From an uncultured Verrucomicrobiota bacterium (GTDB taxonomy: Bacteria; Verrucomicrobiota; Kiritimatiellia; CAIVKH01), in NCBI GenBank assembly GCA_937996795.1, contig CALKUH010000022.1, positions 1 to 64,000 on the forward strand: a stretch of 64,000 nt of DNA. Reading direction: 5' to 3'. The stretch's first letter is position 1. Every line of letters starts with the position of its first letter. A program made the position numbers and the translations under genes. Positions 16,706-24,370 of this stretch are shown piece after piece. The notes beneath the pieces were generated by a model that saw nothing but the letters and a program-made list of their open reading frames with translations, was not told the origin of the DNA and searched no databases.

Positions 16706-18370
16706 ATGAGCACGCCCGCACCCAGCGCCCCCGAAAAACCGATGCACTTCATCCGCGAAATCGTCGCGGCGGATGTGCAGTCCGGGAAAAACGGCGGCCA
16801 GGTCGTGACGCGGTTCCCGCCGGAACCGAACGGCTACCTGCACATCGGCCACGCGAAGGCCATCTGCCTCGACTTCGGCATGGCGCACGAATTCGGCGGG
16901 CGCTGCCACCTGCGCATGGACGACACGAATCCGGCGAAGGAGTCGATGGAGTACGTCGAGAGCATCAAGACCGACGTGCGCTGGCTCGGCTGGCACTGGG
17001 GCGAACACTTCTTCTATTCCGCGCACTATTTCGAGCGCATGTACGACGTCGCGTGCGACCTGATCCGCCGCGGCAAGGCCTATGTCTGCGAGCTGACGCA
17101 GGACCAGTGGAAGGAATACCGCGGCGTTCCCACGCGCCCCGGCAAGGAAAGCCCCTTCCGCAACCGCCCCGCCGCGGAGAGCCTCGATCTCTTCGCCCGC
17201 ATGCGCGCCGGCGAATTCCCCGACGGTTCGCTCTGCCTGCGCGCGAAAATCGACATGGCGTCGCCGAACATCCACCTGCGCGACCCGGTGCTCTACCGCA
17301 TCATGCGCGAACACCACTACCTCACCGGCGACACGTGGTGCATCTATCCGATGTACGATTTCGCGCACCCGCTGGAGGACGCATTCGAGGGCATCACGCA
17401 TTCGCTCTGCACGCTGGAGTTTGAAGTGCACCGCCCGCTGTACGACTGGGTCGTGGACCAGCTCGAAGGGCTCGCCGTCCGCCCGCGCCAGATCGAATTC
17501 GCGCGCCTGAACCTGAGCTACACCGTGATGAGCAAGCGCAAGCTGCTCGAACTGGTGCAGACGAAATTGGTGAGCGGTTGGGACGACCCGCGCATGCCGA
17601 CGATCTCCGGCCTGCGCCGCCGCGGCGTGCCGCCGGAGGCGATCCGCGCGTTCTGCGACATCATCGGCATCACAAAATACAACAGCCTCACGGATGTGGC
17701 GTTGCTCGAGCATTGCATCCGCGATGCGCTGAACAAAACCGCGCCGCGCCGCATGGCGGTGCTGGACCCGCTGCCGGTGACGATCGAAAATGCGGACCAA
17801 GTTCCCGCCTCCATCGAGGCCGTAAACAATCCGGAGGACCCCTCCGCCGGATCGCGCCGGATTCCATTCGGCGCGAAGCTGCTGATCGAGCGCGACGACT
17901 TCGCCGAAGTCCCTCCGCCCAAGTATTTCCGCCTCGCCCCCGGCAAATCGGTCCGCATCCGCTACGCCGGCTTCCTCACCTGCACCGGCGTGCAGAAGGA
18001 CGCGACCGGCGCGGTCGCCGGCATCACCTGCCGCTGGGATCCGCCCGCCGCGGAATTGAAGGTGAAAGGCACCATCCACTGGGTCCCCGCGAACGCGGCG
18101 GCGGTGGAGACGCGCCTGTACGACCGGCTCTTCACCGTGGAAGAACCCGACGCGCACGAGGAAAAGGATTTCAAGGAATTCCTGAATCCGGACTCGCTGA
18201 AGAAAACCACGGCCTTCGTAGAGCCCGCGTTGCTCGAACTCCATCCCGGCGACCGCGTCCAGTTTGAACGCGTGGGTTACTTCGTCGCCGACAGCATCGA
18301 TTCCAGACCCGGCTCCCCGGTCTTCAACCGGACCACGTCGCTCAAGGACACCTGGGCGAAGGCCAAATAG
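16706..18370 (+). CDS. glnS: Glutaminyl-tRNA synthetase
   Basis: 554 residues, normal for bacterial GlnS. The class I signature HIGH is at residues 46-49 after FPPEPNGYL, and the second signature appears as VMSKR at 274-278. DDTNPAKE and the GDTWCIYPMYDFAHPLEDA segment are characteristic of GlnS over GltX. The C-terminal anticodon-binding beta-barrels follow (about 340-550). An AGGA ribosome site precedes the start. GlnS charges tRNA-Gln directly; with gltX also present, the GatCAB transamidation route for Gln need not be used (inference). The gene is probably monocistronic, between the terminator at 16637 and a convergent minus-strand operon. Confidence 0.96.
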   Translation: MSTPAPSAPEKPMHFIREIVAADVQSGKNGGQVVTRFPPEPNGYLHIGHAKAICLDFGMAHEFGGRCHLRMDDTNPAKESMEYVESIKTDVRWLGWHWGEHFFYSAHYFERMYDVACDLIRRGKAYVCELTQDQWKEYRGVPTRPGKESPFRNRPAAESLDLFARMRAGEFPDGSLCLRAKIDMASPNIHLRDPVLYRIMREHHYLTGDTWCIYPMYDFAHPLEDAFEGITHSLCTLEFEVHRPLYDWVVDQLEGLAVRPRQIEFARLNLSYTVMSKRKLLELVQTKLVSGWDDPRMPTISGLRRRGVPPEAIRAFCDIIGITKYNSLTDVALLEHCIRDALNKTAPRRMAVLDPLPVTIENADQVPASIEAVNNPEDPSAGSRRIPFGAKLLIERDDFAEVPPPKYFRLAPGKSVRIRYAGFLTCTGVQKDATGAVAGITCRWDPPAAELKVKGTIHWVPANAAAVETRLYDRLFTVEEPDAHEEKDFKEFLNPDSLKKTTAFVEPALLELHPGDRVQFERVGYFVADSIDSRPGSPVFNRTTSLKDTWAKAK

Positions 18371-18379
18371 AGCCGGGCC

Positions 18380-18826
18380 TCAACTCCCCCGGTGCTGCTC
18401 CAGCCACGCGAGCAATTCCTCTTTCGGGAAGGCGCCGACCTTCATGTCCACGGCTTTGCCGTCCTTGAAGAGGACAAACGTCGGGATGGATTCCACCTTG
18501 TATTGCTCCGCGATCGGGCGGTTTCCATCCTGATCAACATCCACCTTCGCCACAATCAACGCCGCGCCCTGCTCCAGGGCGACTTCCTCCAGGATTGGAT
18601 TCATGTAGCGGCAGGGCGGGCACCACGTCGCCCAGAAATCGACAACCACCAGGCCCGGCGTCGCCACGACTTGCTCGAATTGCGACTGGTTCGTGATGAT
18701 CGCCACATTCGCAGGCCGTTCGGCGGCGGCCTTGCCGGCACTTCCGCCTGATTCCGAAGAACGCGAACAGGCGGAGAGCAAGAGCGCACCCGACACAAGC
18801 ACCACAGCCAGAGAGATCGACTTCAT
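18380..18826 (-). CDS. Thioredoxin-fold lipoprotein
   Basis: 148 residues from ATG 18826, preceded by AAAAGGAAG. The signal peptide ends in lipobox LSAC (Cys20), so the protein is membrane-tethered outside the cytoplasm. The thioredoxin domain (about 40-148) has the active-site motif WCPPC with Cys69 and Cys72, where cytosolic thioredoxins usually have WCGPC, and the cis-proline in ESIPTFVLF. It should reduce or shuffle disulfides in the periplasm. It lies 13 bp downstream of the CsgG-like lipoprotein gene and is likely co-transcribed with it. An upstream extension of the frame lacks a signal sequence and was rejected. Confidence 0.9.
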   Translation of the reverse strand: MKSISLAVVLVSGALLLSACSRSSESGGSAGKAAAERPANVAIITNQSQFEQVVATPGLVVVDFWATWCPPCRYMNPILEEVALEQGAALIVAKVDVDQDGNRPIAEQYKVESIPTFVLFKDGKAVDMKVGAFPKEELLAWLEQHRGS

Positions 18827-18839
18827 AACATGCTTCCTT

Positions 18840-19787
18840 TTAGGGGACCCGTTCCAGCACACCACCGCGCTGGGCTGTTCCCTCCAACACTTCGGCGTAG
18901 GAGGCGGATTCCTTAACCTCTTTGACGCGGACACGTCCCACAACCTTACCGGGAATCACATCGATGACATTGCCCGTCACCGGGTCCGTCACATCGCGCG
19001 GCCCGCCGCGCACCACGAATTCATCCCCCGTGCGCACGCCGACTCCCTCGCCCCCGTTGACGATCACCATGCCGTCCAACACCTCCGCGACACGGGGTTG
19101 CCACGCAACCATCGGCAGGTCGTGCAGGATCTTCTTTACCGCCCGCTTCAGCGCCCCGTCCGTGGCCTTGCCCAGCGGCGTGCGGAAAAAGGCGTCGCCG
19201 CCAAAACTGACGCCCTTGTAATTGATGCTGGACCCGAGGCCCCACGAGGACGCCGTGCCCTCGGTCTTCACGGAGGTCAGCACCTCGCCGCTCGCGACAT
19301 CCGACACCTTCACCGTCAGCGAGACCCGCGCCCGCTGGCCGCGCCCCCGGATGGATGCCTTCTCCGTACCGAACCAGCCCGACGTGTCGCCCGTCACCGT
19401 AAAATCCGTGACGGTGCCGCGGATGAGATACTGCGCGTTCTTGAGGCGGCCCCGCTGGACCCGGCCCTCCTCGCGGAACAAATCCTGGCCTTGGCGCACG
19501 ATCTCGCCCACCACATCCCCCAGATGCTGGCGCTCCAGCACCACCACCCGCTCCGAATCGACGAGTTGGTTCACCAGCAGATCGGCCATGCCCGAACCCA
19601 GTTTCCACTGTCCCGAAAAACTCGCCTTGTTCTCAAAATCCACCACCGCGACCACGGGCTTCAGCGCGTCGTCGGTTCGCGAAAAGAATCCGCCGCCCGA
19701 CCGGCTCCCCGGCGCAACACACCCGGAAAGGAGCATCAGGCCCAGCAAGAACGGGATGCACCGGCTCGGCTTCAGGGAGAAACGCAT
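18840..19787 (-). CDS. CsgG-family lipoprotein
   Basis: 315 residues with lipobox LLSGC (Cys23). The mature part begins with VVAVVDFENKASFSGQWKLG and continues with GMADLLVNQLVDSERVVVLER, the typical opening of CsgG/curli-assembly-type proteins, followed by RLKNAQYLIRGTVTDF and VSLTVKVSDVASGEVL. CsgG itself forms an outer-membrane secretion pore; many relatives have unknown roles, and no curli subunit genes are nearby. A C-terminal segment of about 80 residues (VLDGMVIVNGGEGVGVRTGDEF) resembles a small beta domain found in related lipoproteins. It sits between a receiver gene and the thioredoxin-like lipoprotein gene. Confidence 0.85.
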   Translation of the reverse strand: MRFSLKPSRCIPFLLGLMLLSGCVAPGSRSGGGFFSRTDDALKPVVAVVDFENKASFSGQWKLGSGMADLLVNQLVDSERVVVLERQHLGDVVGEIVRQGQDLFREEGRVQRGRLKNAQYLIRGTVTDFTVTGDTSGWFGTEKASIRGRGQRARVSLTVKVSDVASGEVLTSVKTEGTASSWGLGSSINYKGVSFGGDAFFRTPLGKATDGALKRAVKKILHDLPMVAWQPRVAEVLDGMVIVNGGEGVGVRTGDEFVVRGGPRDVTDPVTGNVIDVIPGKVVGRVRVKEVKESASYAEVLEGTAQRGGVLERVP

Positions 19788-19816
19788 TGCGGGAATCGGG
19801 CCTCCATGGTTCCTGT

Positions 19817-20173
19817 TTACGCCTTCGGCATAAACGCCCGCACCGCGGCGAGCAGGTCTTCCGGATAGAAGGGTTTGTGAAGCAGCTTGCGGACGTTGGG
19901 GAACTGGCGCATTTCATCCTCCTCGAGGGAGGGATCGTCCGCGAAAACGACGACCGGCGTCTGCAGGCCCTCGGCTGCCATCAGCATCAGCAACCCGGCG
20001 CCGTTGAATTCCGGCATCCACAAATCCAGCAACATCCCCTTGCAGTCGGGTTCCTGCAGGATGCGATAGGCCTCGTCCGCGCCGCGCGCGGTGCGCACGA
20101 CATAGCCTTCCTTCTCCAGAAGTTCGCGGCAGAACTGGACCAGCGTGTGTTCGTCGTCGCAGACAAGAATCAT
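19817..20173 (-). CDS. Single-domain response regulator (atypical receiver)
   Basis: 118 residues forming one receiver: acidic pair in LVCDDEHTL, phospho-acceptor Asp in GMLLDLWMPEFNG, and Lys in LLHKPFYPEDL. The usual Thr/Ser after strand 4 is replaced in VVVFADDPS, so signalling geometry may differ. There is no output domain. It lies 29 bp upstream of the CsgG-like lipoprotein gene in the same direction, and no kinase is adjacent; the kinases at 4.9-12.1 kb are possible partners but this is speculative. Confidence 0.85.
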   Translation of the reverse strand: MILVCDDEHTLVQFCRELLEKEGYVVRTARGADEAYRILQEPDCKGMLLDLWMPEFNGAGLLMLMAAEGLQTPVVVFADDPSLEEDEMRQFPNVRKLLHKPFYPEDLLAAVRAFMPKA

Positions 20174-20229
20174 GATGTTCGCTCCGGCACCAGAGTAGGG
20201 AAGCCGGAGGCGAAAGTCACGCCGGGAAC

Positions 20230-20248
20230 AAAAGCGGCGCCGCGCCGC
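20230..20248 (-). terminator. Rho-independent terminator downstream of the small basic protein
   Basis: Read on the minus strand, GCGGCG-CGG-CGCCGC forms a perfect 6-bp hairpin followed directly by TTTTGTT. A second perfect inverted repeat lies between it and the stop codon (ATCCGCAC at 20251-20258 with GTGCGGAT at 20269-20276). Together they probably end the transcript carrying the E2 gene and the small basic ORF. Confidence 0.6.
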
Positions 20249-20277
20249 AAATCCGCACTACGCGATGCGTGCGGATG

Positions 20278-20373
20278 CTATTTCTTCTTCTGCTGGCGGG
20301 CGCGCGCCTTGAGGCGCTTCTTGCGGCGAAGACGGGCGGCTTGTTTGACGCGAGTGCGAAGATTCTGTCCCAT
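20278..20373 (-). CDS. 31-residue highly basic protein
   Basis: The peptide runs from MGQNLRTRVKQAARLR to a QQKKK terminus and contains 14 Arg/Lys and no acidic residue. Codons are GC-ending, as in real genes here, and it is followed by a good terminator. It resembles the tiny Lys/Arg-rich proteins seen in other Verrucomicrobia-type genomes and could bind ribosomal RNA or DNA, but no named family is assigned. It lies 82 bp downstream of the E2 gene on the same strand. There is no clear Shine-Dalgarno sequence, so expression is not certain. Confidence 0.55.
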   Translation of the reverse strand: MGQNLRTRVKQAARLRRKKRLKARARQQKKK

Positions 20374-20455
20374 AATGCGGGCGGGTGTAGCAGAGCCGCC
20401 GGAGGAGGTAAAGGGGAAAGGAAACGGCGGCCATCACCGGCAGACGGCCACGACC

Positions 20456-21769
20456 TCAGAGCTTCTCGACGCCCAGGTCCTTCTCGGTCAGCGCTTCGGT
20501 CCGGGTCTGGATGGCGTTGAGGAAACGGCCGCCCTGGGCGCCGTCAATGACGCGGTGGTCGAAGGAGAAGCTCAAGTACAGCTGGTCGCGCACGCAGATC
20601 GTGTCGTCCACCACGGCGGGGGCCTTGAAGACCGCGCCCATGCCGAGGATCGCGACCTGCGGCTGGTAGATGATCGGCGTGCCGATGAGGCTGCCGAACG
20701 CACCGAAGTTGGAGAGCGAGAAGGTGCCGCCCTCGACGTCCTCGCGCTTCAACTGCTTGCTGCGCGCGACCTGGATCAGGCGGTCCAGCTCCTGCGCGAT
20801 TTCGGGGAAGCTGCGCTTGTCCGCGTTCTTGATCACCGGCACGACGAGGCTCTCGTCCTGCAGCGCCACCGCGAACCCGATGTTCACCTCGTTGCGCAGC
20901 ACGAGATTGTCGCCAAAGACCGAGGCGTTGATCGTCGGATATTCCTTCAGCACGCGCGCGGTGACGTAGATCAACACGCCGGTGTAGGTCATCTTGACGC
21001 CGTATTTCTGCTCGAAACTGCGCTTCACGCGCTCGCGGAGCGCGACGATGTGCGTCACGTCCACCGCATGCACCATCGTGACGTGCGCGCTGGTGTGGAT
21101 GGACTGCACCATGTGGTCGGCGATCGTCCGGCGGATCGACGTCATCGGGACGACCTGGCCCAGCGTCTCGACATCGCGCGGACCCGGCTTCGGCTTGCCC
21201 GTCGCCTGCGCCAGCGAGGTCGCGCCCACCGGGCGGCGCGCGAGATAGGTGAGCAGATCGTTCTTCGTGATGCGGCCCTGCCGCCCGCTGCCGCGGATTT
21301 CCTGCAATTCCTTCAGCGAGACGTTGTTCAGCATCGCGAGGCGCAGGACGAACGGCGACAGCCAGTCGCGCGTGAGCTCGGGCAGGCGCATGCCGGTCCC
21401 GAGGTCGTCGTCCTCGCCCATCACCGACACCATCATCTGCTCGCCGTCCGCGCCGGCGTGCGGACGGTTGGCGCGCGTCTCCTTCGGCGGCTCCACGGCA
21501 TCCGTCGCGGCGCCCCCCTCCGCCCCCGCCTCCGTCTCCAGCACGGCAATCACCTCGCCGACCGACGCGCGGGCGCCCTCGCCCTTCATGATCGTGCCGA
21601 GCCGGCCCGCGGCGGGGCTCTCGACCTCGACGGTGATCTTGTCGCTCTCGACCTCCATCAATACCTCATCCGCCGCCACCGGTTCGCCCACCTGCTTGCG
21701 CCATTTGACGATGGTCCCCTCGGCCACGCTCTGCCCCATCTGCGGCATCAAAATTGGAATGGTTTTCAT
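20456..21769 (-). CDS. Dihydrolipoamide acyltransferase, E2 of a 2-oxoacid dehydrogenase complex
   Basis: 437 residues. A lipoyl domain (about 1-80) carries the lipoylation site Lys44 in VESDKITVEVE. An Ala/Pro/Glu-rich linker leads to a peripheral-subunit-binding domain (about 134-176, SPFVLRLAMLNNV and GRQGRITKNDLL). The catalytic domain (about 200-437) ends with active-site His405 and Asp409 in SFSFDHRVIDGAQGGRF. It transfers the acyl group from lipoamide to CoA. E1beta and E1alpha genes lie upstream on the same strand, separated from it by a broken GxxExxY gene. Pyruvate and branched-chain 2-oxoacids are both possible substrates; sequence reading alone does not decide. No E3 gene is in the window. 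Confidence 0.92.
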   Translation of the reverse strand: MKTIPILMPQMGQSVAEGTIVKWRKQVGEPVAADEVLMEVESDKITVEVESPAAGRLGTIMKGEGARASVGEVIAVLETEAGAEGGAATDAVEPPKETRANRPHAGADGEQMMVSVMGEDDDLGTGMRLPELTRDWLSPFVLRLAMLNNVSLKELQEIRGSGRQGRITKNDLLTYLARRPVGATSLAQATGKPKPGPRDVETLGQVVPMTSIRRTIADHMVQSIHTSAHVTMVHAVDVTHIVALRERVKRSFEQKYGVKMTYTGVLIYVTARVLKEYPTINASVFGDNLVLRNEVNIGFAVALQDESLVVPVIKNADKRSFPEIAQELDRLIQVARSKQLKREDVEGGTFSLSNFGAFGSLIGTPIIYQPQVAILGMGAVFKAPAVVDDTICVRDQLYLSFSFDHRVIDGAQGGRFLNAIQTRTEALTEKDLGVEKL

Positions 21770-21775
21770 AGGAAT

Positions 21776-22209
21776 TTCACCACGGAGACACGGAGTTACG
21801 GAGTTAGAGCACCAGGCGTTTCAGTCCATCCTTCAAGACGGCTGCGTTAAAGTTTGCGAGCAACCCGACACGGCTGTTCGTCAATTTCATATACGTGAGC
21901 AATTGCGCCTCATGCACGGGGAGCAGCTCTTTGACGACCTTCAATTGACCACCACTTTTTTCTCCACCCAAAAATCCAACTTCAACTTTTCCCCAACCTC
22001 GACTCCTTTGTACAGCAACGGCAAATACAATTGATTCTCAAACGCGAGCCCACGGAGGCTCAGCTCATGCGCCATGCTTCTGTCGTAAAGCTCCTCATTC
22101 AGTCCGGGTCCCCAAAACCTGTGAACCTCAATCAGGGCGCCAATGATCTGTTGCGTCAGTTCCTCCTCCAGCAACATCTCCGTGCCTCCGTGTCTCCGTG
22201 GTAAAAATC
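21776..22209. repeat. Inverted CACGGAG-type repeats flanking a GxxExxY gene
   Basis: The left copy around 21778-21807 reads CACCACGGAGACACGGAG and continues with TTACGGAG. The right copy at 22178-22209 is its inverse, CTCCGTGCCTCCGTGTCTCC followed by GTGGTAAAAA. Together they bracket the frameshifted GxxExxY gene exactly. A similar solo copy lies at 47646-47675. The arrangement suggests the gene and its flanks moved as one unit. Confidence 0.65.
21804..22177 (-). pseudogene. GxxExxY protein gene, frameshifted
   Basis: The first 78 codons encode a typical GxxExxY protein start: IGALIEVHRFWGPGLNEELY with G-x-x-E-x-x-Y, then AHELSLRGLAFENQLYLPL and KLDFWVEKKVVV. A stop then interrupts the frame near 21941. 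In another frame the sequence continues as KVVKELLPVHEAQLLTYMKL, LLANFNAAVLKDGLKRLVL and a stop at 21804, exactly the family's C-terminus. One missing base near 21942-21946 explains the break. The family has a PD-(D/E)XK-like fold and no proven function. It lies between E1beta and E2, apparently inserted into the dehydrogenase operon, and is flanked by inverted CACGGAG repeats. Confidence 0.85.
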
Positions 22210-23182
22210 AGTACTCAATCAACTCCACGAGCGCTTTCTCGATTTTCTCGGCGTTGGGGCGGTAGGCGTTTTCCAGTTCGGGGGCGTAGGGCACGGGGAC
22301 GTCGGGGGCCGTGAGGCGCATCACGGGGGCGTCGAGCAGATGGAACGCGCGCTCGGCGACCAGTGCCGCGAGTTCCGCGCCGAAGCCGCAGGTGCGCCAG
22401 CCTTCGTGCACGACGAGCACGCGATTCGTCGCCGCCGCCGCCGCGATCACCGCATCCTCGTCGTACGGCTTCAGCGTGCGCAGGTCCACCACCATCACCT
22501 CATACCCCTGCCCCGACAGCCGCGTCGCCGCGCGCACGGCCTCGTGCACCATCGCGCCGTACGTCAGCACCACGGCCTCCTGGCCGGGCCGCACGATGCG
22601 CGCCGCGCCGAGCCGGACCGGCTCCACCTTGCGCGGCACGAGTTCCTTCACGTGGCGGTAGAGGTATTTGTTCTCGAGGAAAATCACCGGGTTCGGGTCC
22701 AGCACCGACGCGTAAATCAGGTTGCGCGCGTCCGACGGGAACGCCGGGTACACCACTTTGATGCCGGGCATGTGGCAGAACACCGACTCCAGCTCCTCGG
22801 AATGGAACGGCCCGCCGCCGAACCCGCCGCCGCACGGCGCGCGCACGGTCATCGGCACCGGCACGCCGGTCCGGTAATGATGCGTGCCCGCGTTGTTCAA
22901 CAGATGATGCAGCGCGTTCGTGCCGAAGTCCGCAAACTGCAGTTCGACGACCGGCTTCAAGCCCTGCGTCGCCATGCCGATCGCGCTGCCGAAGAGCGCC
23001 GACTCGCTGATCGGCGTGTCGAAGCAGCGGTCGGCCCCGAATTCCTCCTGGAACCCGAGCGTCATCTTGAACGCGCCGCCAAACCGGCCGATGTCCTCGC
23101 CGTACAGCACCACCTCCGGATGATCCTGCATCACCGCGCGCAGGCCGTTCCGGATGCCTTCGAGATACGTCATCTCAAGCAT
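22208..23182 (-). CDS. 2-oxoacid dehydrogenase E1 component, beta subunit
   Basis: 324 residues from ATG 23182, chosen because GGAG lies nine bases upstream; an ATG at 23197 and one at 23173 are alternatives. Family features are VVLYGEDIGRFGG, RCFDTPISESALFGSAIGMA, PVVELQFADF and TVRAPCGGGFGGGPFHSE in the N-terminal half, and a transketolase C-terminal domain (VVLTYGAMVHEA, VVDLRTLKPYDEDAV). It pairs with E1alpha to form the thiamine-diphosphate-dependent decarboxylase. It overlaps the E1alpha stop by eight bases, implying coupled, equimolar translation. Regulation is unknown. Confidence 0.93.
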   Translation of the reverse strand: MLEMTYLEGIRNGLRAVMQDHPEVVLYGEDIGRFGGAFKMTLGFQEEFGADRCFDTPISESALFGSAIGMATQGLKPVVELQFADFGTNALHHLLNNAGTHHYRTGVPVPMTVRAPCGGGFGGGPFHSEELESVFCHMPGIKVVYPAFPSDARNLIYASVLDPNPVIFLENKYLYRHVKELVPRKVEPVRLGAARIVRPGQEAVVLTYGAMVHEAVRAATRLSGQGYEVMVVDLRTLKPYDEDAVIAAAAATNRVLVVHEGWRTCGFGAELAALVAERAFHLLDAPVMRLTAPDVPVPYAPELENAYRPNAEKIEKALVELIEY

Positions 23183-24170
23183 CGGCGTACACTCCATGCG
23201 CCAGCGTCGCCGGGTCCGGCGCGGGCTCCTTCAAGGCCTGCTGGTAGGCCGCGTCCACCTCCGCGAGGCATGCGCGCTCGATCTCCTCCACCTCCGCCGC
23301 GGTGACCACGCCCTCGGCCACCAGCCGCTCGCGCGCCAGCTTGATCGGGTCGCGCGCGGCGTATTTCGCCACAAGTTCGCGGTCCACATACGACGCATCG
23401 TCGTGTTCGCCATGCCCGCGCATGCGCAGCGTGTCGCACTCCAGCAGCACCGCCCGCGGCTTCGCGCGCAGGTCCGCCACGAGGTCGCGGCAAAAAAGAT
23501 ACAGCCCCACCGCGTCGTTGCCGTCCGCCTGGTAGCCCTCAATCCCGTACCCCGCCGCGCGGTCCGCGAGGCGCGCGCATTTGTACTGGAACTGTTTCGG
23601 CGTCGAGTACGCGTAGTGGTTGTTCTCGATCACGAACACGACCGGCGCGTTGTACACCGCCGCGAAATTCACCGCCTCGTGGAAGTCGCCCGTGCTCGTG
23701 CCGCCGTCGCCGATGTAGCCGAAACCCACCGCGTCGAGCCCGCGCCGCCGCTTCGCCATCACGCCGCCGACGACGACCGGCAGCATCGCGCCGAGGTGCG
23801 AGATCATGGTGTAGACGCCGTGCTTCAGATTCCCGTAGTGCACGTTGCCGTCGCGCCCGCGCGTCGGCCCGTTCGCGCGCGCGAGCCACTGGCGGAAGAT
23901 GTTCAGCGCCGTCTCGCCGCGCCCGATGTGCACCGTCATGTTGCGGATCAGCGGGGTGAACAAATCCTCCGGCCCGCTCGCGGACGTCGTCGCCGCGCCG
24001 ATGCCCTCCTGCCCGACGCCGGTGTACACGCCGCCGTAAATCTTGGCCTGGTGATACAGCCGGATCAGCCGCTCCTCCGTCTTCCGGCTGAGCAGCATCG
24101 TGCGCAACAGCCCGGTCCACACGGTTTTGGGGACGGCGGCGACTTCGGTTTTACGCGTTACAGCATCCAT
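23175..24170 (-). CDS. 2-oxoacid dehydrogenase E1 component, alpha subunit
   Basis: 331 residues from ATG 24170; a GTG at 24206 would add 12 residues. The thiamine-diphosphate motif is clear: GDGGTSTGDFHEAVNFAAVY followed by APVVFVIENN. Other family features are RLYHQAKIYGGVYTGVGQEG near the start and LRMRGHGEHDDASYV toward the end. With E1beta it decarboxylates a 2-oxoacid and passes the acyl group to lipoyl-E2. It is the first gene of the minus-strand operon and is divergent from malate dehydrogenase across a 200-bp spacer rich in repeats. The complex would feed acetyl- or acyl-CoA into central metabolism next to an Mdh gene. Confidence 0.92.
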   Translation of the reverse strand: MDAVTRKTEVAAVPKTVWTGLLRTMLLSRKTEERLIRLYHQAKIYGGVYTGVGQEGIGAATTSASGPEDLFTPLIRNMTVHIGRGETALNIFRQWLARANGPTRGRDGNVHYGNLKHGVYTMISHLGAMLPVVVGGVMAKRRRGLDAVGFGYIGDGGTSTGDFHEAVNFAAVYNAPVVFVIENNHYAYSTPKQFQYKCARLADRAAGYGIEGYQADGNDAVGLYLFCRDLVADLRAKPRAVLLECDTLRMRGHGEHDDASYVDRELVAKYAARDPIKLARERLVAEGVVTAAEVEEIERACLAEVDAAYQQALKEPAPDPATLAHGVYADA

Positions 24171-24288
24171 GACGACCGTCGCGATAGCGACGCCTGAATC
24201 TGACACAAATGCCCACCCCCGGCAACGGTTTCATGCGCCAGTTCCGCTTGCGGCACGGGCGGACGCTGGTACAGTGGCCCGCGTTGTT

Positions 24289-24351
24289 TTTGCAGGGTCT
24301 GCAAATTACAGACGTTGCAGGCGCGCCGAAAACTTTTTACAGACGTTGTAA
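24289..24351. repeat. Hairpin plus paired TTACAGACGTTG repeat in the E1alpha-mdh spacer
   Basis: A perfect inverted repeat, TTTGCAG-GGT-CTGCAAA (24289-24305), is followed by two direct copies of TTACAGACGTTG starting at 24306 and 24337, exactly 31 bp apart. The same pair with the same spacing occurs at 59251 and 59282. The second copy ends 19 bp before the mdh start, so it lies in the promoter or leader of mdh. Confidence 0.7.
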
Positions 24352-24370
24352 CTTTTAAGGAGACCGCATC

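Noticed and set aside
24284..24300. Possible sigma-54-like element upstream of mdh (GTGGCCCGCG...TTGCA)
   Set aside because: GG-to-GC spacing is 14 bases, not 10.
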